From Alphaproteobacteria bacterium (lineage in GTDB: Bacteria > Pseudomonadota > Alphaproteobacteria > Rhizobiales > Hyphomicrobiaceae), in the NCBI GenBank assembly GCA_024275435.1, contig JAJRZC010000035.1:1-38311 (forward strand): a stretch of 38,311 nt of DNA, written 5' to 3'. A program made the position numbers and the translations under genes. Numbering within the stretch: position 1 is the stretch's first letter; every line of letters starts with the position of its first letter. A model generated the notes under the pieces. It did not search any database. It was not told where the DNA came from and was given only the letters and a program-made list of their open reading frames with translations. Below are positions 19,688-27,450 of the stretch, piece by piece.

Positions 19688-21280
19688 TCATCTTCGAAAC
19701 GGGGCAACTTGTATCTGTTTGTCGAAAGCATCTTCATACCAGTTTGCAAGGTCTCTAAGTTTGGGATGTTGCAGGTTGCGGTTGAGATATCCCCAGATAC
19801 GTGGAATATGCGCAAGATAATGAGGCTTACCGTCACGCTCGGCAAGGCGCGCAAAGATGCCCAGGATTTTCGTATTTCTCTGAGCACCCATTATTGCATA
19901 ACTATGCACAAAGACTGTCCGGTCAAACGCACTATCAGCCTGTCGCACTTGCTCGCAATAGGATTCAATTAACTGAGTTTCAAGAGACTCAGGAACGCTC
20001 ACGCGCGCATCTTGCAGCAAAGAAACGAGATCATAGGCGGCCGGTCCACGACATGCATCCTGAAAATCAATGATCCCCACGCCACGAACACCCCTGCGCT
20101 CCGGTAGCCAGACGAGATTTGGCGAATGATAGTCTCTCAAGCACCAATGGTCCGGATCGTTTTCCAGTCCATCAATAACGACATCCCATATTGAGAAGAA
20201 TTGTTGGCGCTTGTCCTCAGGCATTAGAGAACCATGAACTTGCGGCCAATACCAATCGGCAAGAAGTGCCAGCTCACTCAACATGGCAGAACGGTCAAAG
20301 GCCGGTATATTGTGTTTCAGCTGTCCGCTCACCTCAACCACATCGGGAACAGGGAAACCCCGCAACGCGACCAATGTATCGGTAGCAGCCTGCCACAATA
20401 CATCCATGGACATGCCCTGTTGCACCTCATCAAAAAAAACCCTGGCTCCCAGGTCTTCCAGGATCAAGAAACCGTTGTCGAGGTCCGCAGCAAATATCTC
20501 AGGAGCGCTGAAGTCTTGAGAGCGCAGAGCGTTGGAGACAGCAACAAACGGCGCGACGTTATCTGCAATATGTGCCAGTTGATTGTAAGTTTTCCCATCA
20601 CGTAAAATCTTATTCTCGCGGACATGAGGCCAGTCCATCACCAACGCATAGTGTTTATCTTGCGTGAATAAACGTGCATATCGGCGCGCTGAGGCATCTC
20701 CCGCCAAATAAGAAATAGCCGAAAGCTTTTGATACCATCCAGATGACTTTATGAGTTCATACATCGCTCTCAAGCGTTTCAGGCGATTTTCCCAATGCCC
20801 AAAGCCCGTCAAAAGTATATCGCGCGTGTCATTGTCGGCATTTGAATCTCTTGTCGGTTGGCTAGGCTCATCCATCGGATCGATAATATTAAGAATAAGC
20901 CGGTCATGAGGTAGCCAATCTCCACCATGAGAAGGCCACTCAACAAGAGCAATGCTGTCATCGAGAGCATGGTCGAGCCCCAGTTCAGTCAGTTCGCTGG
21001 GATCGCCCAGACGATAAAGATCAAAATGCGCAATATTCATGCGTGGCGTATTGTACGTCTGCACCAGAGTATAGGTCGGGCTGGGAATCTCTTCGTCGCG
21101 ACCTCCCAGAAAGGCTCGAATAAAAGCGCGCGCAAACGTGGTTTTGCCAGCTCCAACCTCACCCTCAAGCGCTATCAGGTCGCCTCGGCGAACAATAACA
21201 CTGAGCAGTTGGGCAAACAAAACCATCTCAGGCTCTGAAAGCTGCAATATGGAAAATGTTGAAGCTGAATTGTCGGGCAT
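19688..21280 (-). CDS. tsaE: Fused TsaE (t6A ATPase subunit) and AmgK-like sugar kinase
   Basis: This is a two-domain protein of 530 residues. Residues 1-150 are TsaE, the ATPase that supports threonylcarbamoyl-adenosine (t6A37) formation in tRNA, with Walker A GEVGAGKT (40-47) and the family motif SPTYTLVQTY. The remaining part is an aminoglycoside-phosphotransferase fold. It has LAGDASARRYAR near the start, a catalytic loop LRDYHSPNLVW and a metal-binding IIDFQDACRGPAAYDL. This matches AmgK, the anomeric MurNAc/GlcNAc kinase. The murU-like gene 76 bases downstream would supply the next step. Such fusions are known in Rhizobiales. A GTG at 21307 is open too; the ATG at 21280 is preferred, although neither has a strong ribosome site. 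Confidence 0.9.
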   Translation of the reverse strand: MPDNSASTFSILQLSEPEMVLFAQLLSVIVRRGDLIALEGEVGAGKTTFARAFIRAFLGGRDEEIPSPTYTLVQTYNTPRMNIAHFDLYRLGDPSELTELGLDHALDDSIALVEWPSHGGDWLPHDRLILNIIDPMDEPSQPTRDSNADNDTRDILLTGFGHWENRLKRLRAMYELIKSSGWYQKLSAISYLAGDASARRYARLFTQDKHYALVMDWPHVRENKILRDGKTYNQLAHIADNVAPFVAVSNALRSQDFSAPEIFAADLDNGFLILEDLGARVFFDEVQQGMSMDVLWQAATDTLVALRGFPVPDVVEVSGQLKHNIPAFDRSAMLSELALLADWYWPQVHGSLMPEDKRQQFFSIWDVVIDGLENDPDHWCLRDYHSPNLVWLPERRGVRGVGIIDFQDACRGPAAYDLVSLLQDARVSVPESLETQLIESYCEQVRQADSAFDRTVFVHSYAIMGAQRNTKILGIFARLAERDGKPHYLAHIPRIWGYLNRNLQHPKLRDLANWYEDAFDKQIQVAPFRR

Positions 21281-21368
21281 TAGGGACCAAAAAATGACAC
21301 AGCGCACAGCTCCACAATCGACGGCAACGCCAGATTAAGAAAGTATGCGTCTTGGATGGGTATGCCTA

Positions 21369-23894
21369 CTAGCCTGCGCGATCATCGGCAAGAGTTGATT
21401 GAAAGTCTTCTTGTTGCAGTCCAGCCTTCTGAACGCGACCATTCTTTGGCAATCTAACCGTAAAGGTTGTTCCCTTACCTGGTTGCGAGTCCACCGAAAT
21501 GCTGCCGCCATGGAGTTCAACTAGGCTCTTGGTGATCGAAAGGCCAAGGCCCGCACCACGATGTTTGGACCCTTGGCTGTCGCTCACAAAACGCTCGAAA
21601 ATCCTTGACAGCGCTTCTTGTGAAATACCGATACCGTGGTCCTCCACCTGGAATACAACCTGGTCGTCTTCACCAAAGCAGGAGATGCGAACCTCACCAC
21701 CATCTATTGAAAACCCTACGGCATTCGAGAGCAGGTTATAAAGGATCTGCTGCAAGCGCCCCCCATCGGCAATAAAGTTTTTTGTGTCCTCGGCAACGGC
21801 AATATCAATGGTGAGGCCGGCACGCACCGCTTGCTCGCGAACGCCTGCAACGGCATTCTCAATAACCTCATGGACATTGATGGTCTCAGGCTGAATCTCA
21901 AGTTCACCAACATCAATTGTGGCCAAATCCAGAATGCCATCGATAATGGACAACAGTGTTCTTGAGGAGTAGCCGATATCCTGGACATATTCTCTTTGCT
22001 TGTCGGTCAAAGTGCCAAGAAGTGGGCTTTCCAGAAATTCACTAAAGCCGATGATGTTTGTAAGTGGTGTTCTCAGTTCATAGGACACATTACCGATGAA
22101 CTGGTTCTTCAATCGGTCAGAAGCCAGCAACGCCTCGTTTCTCTCGACCAATGCGCGCTCATAACGCTTTGAGTCCGTAACATCCACAAACGTCAGCAGT
22201 GTCGCCCCATCGGGAAGAGGCGTTGTAGCATAGTCGATAACAGAATTGTCGGGACGCAGCATCTGGCCTTCAAGCGGTGTTCGCATATCGCTAAATGCGG
22301 TAATAACTCGTTTGAGACGTGCCCAGGTCGCCTCATCATCGTAGAGGACACCGGCCACTGAAATAATTTCATCTATATGCGGTCCGCGCTCAAGCATGGA
22401 CGGCGACAGTTTCCAGATCGATGTAAATGCCCGGTTGTGCAGCTTGAGCCGTCCATCAGTGGCAAACAGCGCAACCCCATCGGTGAGACTGTTGAGCGTT
22501 TCGCTTTGCACCCGGATCATCTCATTGTATTGGCTTTGCAGCGCCAGCCGTTCAGACTCATCATTAAACAGGAATGTAATGCTGCCATCCTGTCGGTGTT
22601 CTGAGACAACATGCATCAAGCGACCATCTGGCAGAGGCCATAGGTCGTCAAACGTCTGTTCTCCATCCCCCTCAAGCCGCAAAATAGCCTTGCGCCATTT
22701 CGAGTAATTGATAACCGCTGGCAACTTGTCATGGGCAAGAAGCAGGTCGAAAACCTCTGTGCCACTAGGGCCGGTGGCAAGCCAGGAAGAATCAAGGTTC
22801 CACAAGCTGGAGAAAGAGGGATTGGAATATATGAGTTTCCGTTGGGGATCGAAAATTGCGACCCCTGTAGACACGCGATCCAATGTCCAGTCGTAGTTTT
22901 CAATCTGACGGTCAAATTCGCCGCGAGCGTTCTTGATTTCGGTAACATCGTTGGCCGTTCCCGCAAAGCCATCATGAAACGGAACAACCACCACATCAAA
23001 AGTGCGCCGTTCCCCATCGATGATGATCGGCAGAACCTCACGGTAAGTTTCACCTGAAGAGATTTTCTTCGCGATTGTTTGTCGCTGTCTCCGTTCCAGC
23101 AACTCAGTATTACGGGCAATGACATCATCGACGTTGGGTGCCTCAACAGCTTTAACATAGGCGGTATTGACCCAGGTTAAGCGCCCCTCAGCATCCTTTA
23201 GCCAGGCAGGTGTTGGTAAAGAGTTCAAAAGAGCGCGCGAGGAGCGAACGTCACGAGCCAGTTGCTCATGAATATCGTTGATACGTGATATTTCCCGCTT
23301 ATATCCGGAAATGTCTTTAAGGCGCAAAACAGCTCGCCCGGCACTGGCGCGCCCATCAGCCTCCAGGTGCCCTCCGGAATGAGTTTTCAAAATCATATTG
23401 AACGGGCGGCCGTCTTGAAAAAGAACGCGCGTAGCCGCTTCAAAGTTCCGTGCCGATCGCGAATCGAGCCAATCAGAAAAGTGCAGGATGTCTTCATCCT
23501 GTTTAGGTAATCCTGAAATCCCAACAAGCGTATTACTGACGATCTTAAGCGCCCCGCCAATTTCCCAATACATGAGTACTTGGGGCTCCGAGCCGACAAC
23601 CGACTCTGCCGTAGTCAGGCGTTGGCGTAGTTTACGATTTTCATCATGCACCCTGTTAACATCAAGGCGGGCATGGTTGGTCGTGCGCCACACCAGGAAG
23701 CCTGCTGAGACAGCGCTTATGCTGATAAAAAACAGCAAAAGAATCTGAGAAAGCCCCAGTCCGGAAACCACGACCGTTTCGCCTTGCGCGATCGCAACTG
23801 TCAACACCGTGACGCACGCGATGCTCGCCAGGAGCAGAAGGATAAGCTCCCTGGCTTCGTTACGGCTTGATGCTGAAAGCGGTGGTGAGGCCAT
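21369..23894 (-). CDS. divL: DivL-like PAS sensor kinase with Tyr in place of the phospho-acceptor His
   Basis: This is an 841-residue membrane sensor-kinase homologue. Two membrane helices lie at about residues 15-70, with no large periplasmic loop. About four PAS-like segments follow (roughly 105-200, 220-325, 340-455, 470-580), then a HisKA helix and a HATPase domain. The HisKA motif reads FIGNVSYELRTPL: the acceptor His is Tyr605 (codon TAT on the minus strand at 22080-22082). The ATPase side looks intact (N box LLSNAVGFS, DHGIGIS, FERFV, GAGLGLSITK). The same His-to-Tyr change and similar architecture define Caulobacter DivL, which controls CckA and polar cell-cycle signalling. Orthology is inferred. 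The gene lies between ahcY and the tsaE fusion. Confidence 0.8.
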   Translation of the reverse strand: MASPPLSASSRNEARELILLLLASIACVTVLTVAIAQGETVVVSGLGLSQILLLFFISISAVSAGFLVWRTTNHARLDVNRVHDENRKLRQRLTTAESVVGSEPQVLMYWEIGGALKIVSNTLVGISGLPKQDEDILHFSDWLDSRSARNFEAATRVLFQDGRPFNMILKTHSGGHLEADGRASAGRAVLRLKDISGYKREISRINDIHEQLARDVRSSRALLNSLPTPAWLKDAEGRLTWVNTAYVKAVEAPNVDDVIARNTELLERRQRQTIAKKISSGETYREVLPIIIDGERRTFDVVVVPFHDGFAGTANDVTEIKNARGEFDRQIENYDWTLDRVSTGVAIFDPQRKLIYSNPSFSSLWNLDSSWLATGPSGTEVFDLLLAHDKLPAVINYSKWRKAILRLEGDGEQTFDDLWPLPDGRLMHVVSEHRQDGSITFLFNDESERLALQSQYNEMIRVQSETLNSLTDGVALFATDGRLKLHNRAFTSIWKLSPSMLERGPHIDEIISVAGVLYDDEATWARLKRVITAFSDMRTPLEGQMLRPDNSVIDYATTPLPDGATLLTFVDVTDSKRYERALVERNEALLASDRLKNQFIGNVSYELRTPLTNIIGFSEFLESPLLGTLTDKQREYVQDIGYSSRTLLSIIDGILDLATIDVGELEIQPETINVHEVIENAVAGVREQAVRAGLTIDIAVAEDTKNFIADGGRLQQILYNLLSNAVGFSIDGGEVRISCFGEDDQVVFQVEDHGIGISQEALSRIFERFVSDSQGSKHRGAGLGLSITKSLVELHGGSISVDSQPGKGTTFTVRLPKNGRVQKAGLQQEDFQSTLADDRAG

Positions 23895-24061
23895 GTATCT
23901 GCTGGGTAAGGGTGAAAAAAATCAATCGCCTGAATCTTTGCTTGAAGGCATTGGAATGCACAGGCAACAATTGCCCCTGCCAACAGCAAGAGCGAATCAT
24001 TTCTATAAGTATGCGATTCCCTTCAGGAACTTGCCAGGGCCTAGCGGATACACTGCGCAAT

Positions 24062-24095
24062 AGAAAAGCGGCGCCAGATACCTCCAGCGCCGCCC
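24062..24095 (-). terminator. Rho-independent terminator of ahcY
   Basis: On the minus strand a perfect 7-base-pair stem GCGGCGC/GCGCCGC (24087-24093 and 24068-24074), extendable by G-U and A-U pairs, is followed by TTTTCT. It lies about 45 bases after the ahcY stop, so the DivL-like gene downstream probably has its own promoter. Confidence 0.8.
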
Positions 24096-24136
24096 TTGTC
24101 GATACATTTCCTTAACGGTTCAACCGTGATCACGAC

Positions 24137-25546
24137 CTAATAACGGTAATGATCAGACTTATAGGGTCCTTCTGTTTTGATACCGATATAAGAAGCCTGT
24201 TCGTCGCTCAGCTGAGTGAGTTTTACACCGATCTTATCAAGATGAAGCCGGGCAACTTTTTCATCCAGCGTCTTTGGCAACGTATAAACCTGATTTTTGT
24301 ACTCGCCGCTGTCACGCTTTGTCCAAAGCTCAATTTGAGCCAGCGTTTGGTTCGTGAACGATGCCGACATCACAAAGGAGGGATGTCCCATCGCATTGCC
24401 GAGGTTCACAAGCCGGCCTTCGGAAAGAAGGATAATTCTGTGTCCATCGGGAAATTCAATCTCGTCAACCTGCGGCTTGATGTTGGACCATTTATTATTT
24501 TTGATACCGGCAACGTCGATTTCGTTATCAAAGTGGCCGATGTTGCAAACAATGGCGCGGTCTTTCATCTTACGCATGTGATCAGCTGTAATGACGTCCT
24601 TGTTGCCCGTAGCCGTGCAGAAGATGTCGGCTTCTGAAACAGCCTCATCCATCGTGACAACTTCATAGCCTTCCATGGCCGCCTGCAAGGCGCATATAGG
24701 ATCAATTTCAGAAACCATCACCCGGCAGCCAGCATTTCGAAGCGAAGCGGCAGAACCCTTACCGACATCCCCAAAGCCCGCCACCATCGCAACCTTGCCC
24801 GCCATCATGACATCTGTACCACGTCGGATACCATCTACGAGGCTTTCGCGGCAGCCATAAAGGTTATCGAACTTGGACTTGGTGACACTGTCATTGACGT
24901 TGATGACCGGAAACAGCAGCGTGCCATCCTGGGCCATCTGGTACATGCGCAGCACGCCCGTTGTGGTTTCTTCCGTTACGCCATGGATGTTTTTGGCCAA
25001 CTCGGCAAACCAGCCCGGCTTCTCGCCAAGAGTTTTCTTGATCAGGTTAAATAGAACTTCTTCTTCTTCAGAGCCCGGCTTGTCGAGAAAAGCCGTATCG
25101 CCCTTCTCAGCACGCAGCCCCAGATGCACGAGCATCGTGGCGTCACCACCATCATCAAGGATCATGTTCGGCGTGCCACCATCGCCCCACTCCATCATCC
25201 GGCGGGTAAAGCTCCAGTATTCTTCAAGACTTTCGCCCTTAAACGCGAACACGGGAACCCCAGATGCCGCAATGGCCGCAGCCGCATGGTCTTGAGTTGA
25301 GTAAATATTGCAAGACACCCACCGCACGTCAGCACCAAGCGCCTTAAGTGTTTCGATTAAGACCGCGGTCTGAATTGTCATATGTAAAGAGCCGGCAATT
25401 CTTGCGCCTGTCAGCGGTTTCGAATCGCCGTATTCCTTACGTGTCGCCATGAGGCCGGGCATTTCTGTCTCGGCCATGGAGATTTCCTTGCGCCCAAAGT
25501 CAGCAAGGCTGATATCTTTGACGATGTAGTCGCCGGCAGCAGTCAT
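24137..25546 (-). CDS. ahcY: S-adenosylhomocysteine hydrolase
   Basis: AhcY splits S-adenosylhomocysteine into adenosine and homocysteine, removing the inhibitor left by methyl-transfer reactions. It is a cytoplasmic NAD-dependent tetramer. The 469-residue protein has [10 protein letters not shown] in the substrate domain, the NAD-binding loop GFGDVGKGS from Gly257, and the usual C terminus [10 protein letters not shown]. The start has AAGGGA seven to eight bases upstream. It stands alone between two intergenic regions, with its own terminator. The leader contains a nested inverted repeat at 25587-25621. Confidence 0.98.
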   Translation of the reverse strand: MTAAGDYIVKDISLADFGRKEISMAETEMPGLMATRKEYGDSKPLTGARIAGSLHMTIQTAVLIETLKALGADVRWVSCNIYSTQDHAAAAIAASGVPVFAFKGESLEEYWSFTRRMMEWGDGGTPNMILDDGGDATMLVHLGLRAEKGDTAFLDKPGSEEEEVLFNLIKKTLGEKPGWFAELAKNIHGVTEETTTGVLRMYQMAQDGTLLFPVINVNDSVTKSKFDNLYGCRESLVDGIRRGTDVMMAGKVAMVAGFGDVGKGSAASLRNAGCRVMVSEIDPICALQAAMEGYEVVTMDEAVSEADIFCTATGNKDVITADHMRKMKDRAIVCNIGHFDNEIDVAGIKNNKWSNIKPQVDEIEFPDGHRIILLSEGRLVNLGNAMGHPSFVMSASFTNQTLAQIELWTKRDSGEYKNQVYTLPKTLDEKVARLHLDKIGVKLTQLSDEQASYIGIKTEGPYKSDHYRY

Positions 25547-25950
25547 ATGGATGTCCCTTCGTCTTCAATGATGGATATTATCCGCGCAGCCAGCCGGCAA
25601 AACCGGGACCTTCCAAGGCTGGGCATCTGTTTGAAAGACTCTATATCCGAGGTCAGGCATGAGCGCAATAACATATAAGCAAGTCTTTATGTCTCACAAT
25701 ACGGCAGAATATCAGCATGCAGACCAATGGCATTTGCCAACCCTTGCTGAACCGTTGGTCAAATCCAAAAAAGCAACTGGAAGGCGCCCGCCCACACAAA
25801 ACCATGTAAAACCAACCATCAGCCTTGTTTCATGCTCTTTGAGGACTCTTCATCATCTAAGGCTTGTGAGGGCACGTTTTAAGGCAATATGAATGGGCAA
25901 ACCCAGCGTGCACCTTTACTCATCGCACCCATGGTGAAAACCAAAACGGT
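25547..25950. other. Intergenic region ptsH-ahcY (404 bases)
   Basis: This region should hold the ahcY promoter. The part nearest ahcY has a nested hairpin: CAGCC (25587-25591) pairs with GGCTG (25617-25621) and encloses CCGG...CCGG (25594-25597 and 25603-25606). It does not match the SAH or SAM riboswitch patterns that I know. A 77-codon plus-strand frame (25659-25892) shows no recognisable features and I do not call it. Confidence 0.45.
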
Positions 25951-26250
25951 TCAACTCTCCTCGCCAAACCCACAGTTTACCAGCTCCACAAGTGCTTCAA
26001 GAGCTTCTGGCCCCTCCGGTCCTCCGGCAATGAGCAACAGTTCAGTCCCAGGGCCGGCAGCCAGCATCATCAATCCCATAATCGATGTACCACCCACCAT
26101 TTGTCCATCACGTGAGACCTTGATCTGCGCATCAAAGCTCTCAGCGCACTTCACAAATCGTGCCGATGCGCGTGCATGCAACCCTTTGCGGTTGCAGATC
26201 GTGACGGTGGCTTCAGGATGACAGCCAAGATTTGCGCGTATTTCACTCAT
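25951..26250 (-). CDS. ptsH: Phosphocarrier protein HPr of the regulatory (PTS-Ntr type) phosphotransferase system
   Basis: HPr passes phosphate from Enzyme I to EIIA proteins. The 99-residue protein has the phosphorylated His25 in KGLHARASA and the regulatory Ser56 in GGTSIMGLMML, the site for HPr kinase. Both are present, and the kinase gene lies just upstream, so both phosphorylation states are plausible. No sugar permease is nearby, which points to a regulatory rather than transport role, as in other Rhizobiales. The EIIA-Man gene ends 59 bases upstream and is likely co-transcribed. Confidence 0.95.
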   Translation of the reverse strand: MSEIRANLGCHPEATVTICNRKGLHARASARFVKCAESFDAQIKVSRDGQMVGGTSIMGLMMLAAGPGTELLLIAGGPEGPEALEALVELVNCGFGEES

Positions 26251-26309
26251 GTTTCGAATATGAGAACATCTCGCCTATTTATTTCAGGGGGGGTCTTTGA
26301 AAAGCTGGT

Positions 26310-26714
26310 CTACGATTCCCTCGAAAGCTCGTTCCCCGCAACCTTAATATATTTGCGCCCCGCATCATGCGCAATATTCACAGCTTCTCTCAGGGGCATC
26401 TCATCTCTTATGCTCGCTAACTTAACCAGTATCGGAAGATTAATTCCGGCAATAACCTCCACAGGAACCTCATCCATCACCGAGATAGCTAGGTTTGAAG
26501 GTGTTCCGCCGAACATATCCGTCAATATAACAACGCCATCTCCACTTTGAGTTTTCTCAACAGCGCAGATGATCTCTTTGCGTCTTGCGGTCATATCGTC
26601 TTCTGGGCCGATAGAAACCGTCTCTAGTTGTGTTTGCGCACCCACAATATGTTCTAGCGCGGATCTAAATTCCTTTGCTAGATCACCGTGCGTAACGATG
26701 ACCAGTCCTATCAT
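26310..26714 (-). CDS. PTS EIIA component, mannose (fructose-superfamily) type
   Basis: This is a stand-alone EIIA-Man domain of 134 residues that accepts phosphate from HPr on His9 (in VIVTHGDLA). The domain motif LTDMFGGTPSN is clear. It lacks the EIIB half found in E. coli ManX. In alphaproteobacteria such proteins form a short regulatory chain with HPr and HprK, usually next to ChvG-ChvI as here. A TTG two codons upstream (26720) is better placed behind AAGGGA than the ATG at 26714, so the true start may be 26720; the difference is two residues. Confidence 0.93.
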   Translation of the reverse strand: MIGLVIVTHGDLAKEFRSALEHIVGAQTQLETVSIGPEDDMTARRKEIICAVEKTQSGDGVVILTDMFGGTPSNLAISVMDEVPVEVIAGINLPILVKLASIRDEMPLREAVNIAHDAGRKYIKVAGNELSRES

Positions 26715-26883
26715 CGTCAAAAACCAAATCCCTTTCTGCCAATGTATCGGGGCAAATACGAGCTCCCTTTGGCATCGCGTTTCGAGCCGTCTGTCTAGAA
26801 ACCAACACGAAATAGCTTGTGCGGTGCAAAAGTTACAAGTGTTCGCTCAAAGTGCAAGAGGGAATCGCAAAGGCTTCTGCTAA

Positions 26884-26943
26884 AAACCAAGGTTCCATAT
26901 TCGTTGGAAAAACAGTGAGAGAATGACCTTCAAAAGGAACCTT
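26884..26943 (-). repeat. Inverted repeat downstream of hprK, possible terminator
   Basis: AAGGTTCC (26889-26896) and GGAACCTT (26936-26943) are perfect 8-base arms 39 bases apart. On the minus strand the second arm met is followed by GGTTTTT. The position, about 33 bases after the hprK stop, suits a terminator, but the loop is long. Confidence 0.3.
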
Positions 26944-26976
26944 ACGACATCATTAACAAGTGATTGTTGCTCCAGG

Positions 26977-27450
26977 TCAGCTTTGTTCAGGTAGTTTTCC
27001 ACCCCGCGCCAGCATAATGAGGAGCTTTACACTCGCTGAATTATCAAATGCATGTAGCTTCAAAATAGGCAGGCGGACACCTTGAATGCACGTGCAAGGC
27101 ATAGGGTCTGGTAGCCTCTCAACGTCCCCTTGTGGCACCAGCTCTACGATCATCACCAGCCTGGCACGATCGAGACTTTGAATATCGATGACGCCAAGAC
27201 CGCGCACCTCAAGCTTGCCGCTCAGTGTCTTGGGAGCACGTACACTAAGCAGCCCATCATGTTCGAGCAACACCTCCCCATAGTCATCAGCCACAAGACG
27301 AATGGGGCCGCGGAACAACGGACACGGCGCTTGAGCAAGGCAACGCAGGGCAAGATCTGATTTTCCAGCACCCGATGGGCCACGAATGAGCGCCGCAAAA
27401 TCACCATGTGCAATTATGGTCCCATGCATAAGCTCTGGCGTACTAGGCAC
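26977..27450 (-). CDS. hprK: HPr kinase/phosphorylase, short alphaproteobacterial form
   Basis: HprK phosphorylates HPr on its regulatory Ser, and the full-length enzyme also removes that phosphate. This 157-residue protein has only the C-terminal catalytic domain, as is usual in Rhizobiales. Walker A is GPSGAGKS (24-31), followed by RLVADD and the family signature LEVRGLGVIDI. A GTG at 27465 is also open, but GGGGAG lies six to seven bases before the GTG at 27450. Either way the start overlaps the end of chvG (by 8 bases from 27450), so the two genes are coupled. It is shorter than the roughly 310-residue Gram-positive enzyme. Confidence 0.92.
   Translation of the reverse strand: MPSTPELMHGTIIAHGDFAALIRGPSGAGKSDLALRCLAQAPCPLFRGPIRLVADDYGEVLLEHDGLLSVRAPKTLSGKLEVRGLGVIDIQSLDRARLVMIVELVPQGDVERLPDPMPCTCIQGVRLPILKLHAFDNSASVKLLIMLARGGKLPEQS

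Noticed and set aside
25547-25650. SAH or SAM riboswitch upstream of ahcY.
   Set aside because: The conserved core sequences of the known classes are not visible; only a nested hairpin is seen, and it is reported separately.
25659-25892. 77-codon plus-strand frame between ahcY and the HPr gene.
   Set aside because: No Shine-Dalgarno sequence and no recognisable features; the stretch more likely holds the ahcY promoter on the other strand.
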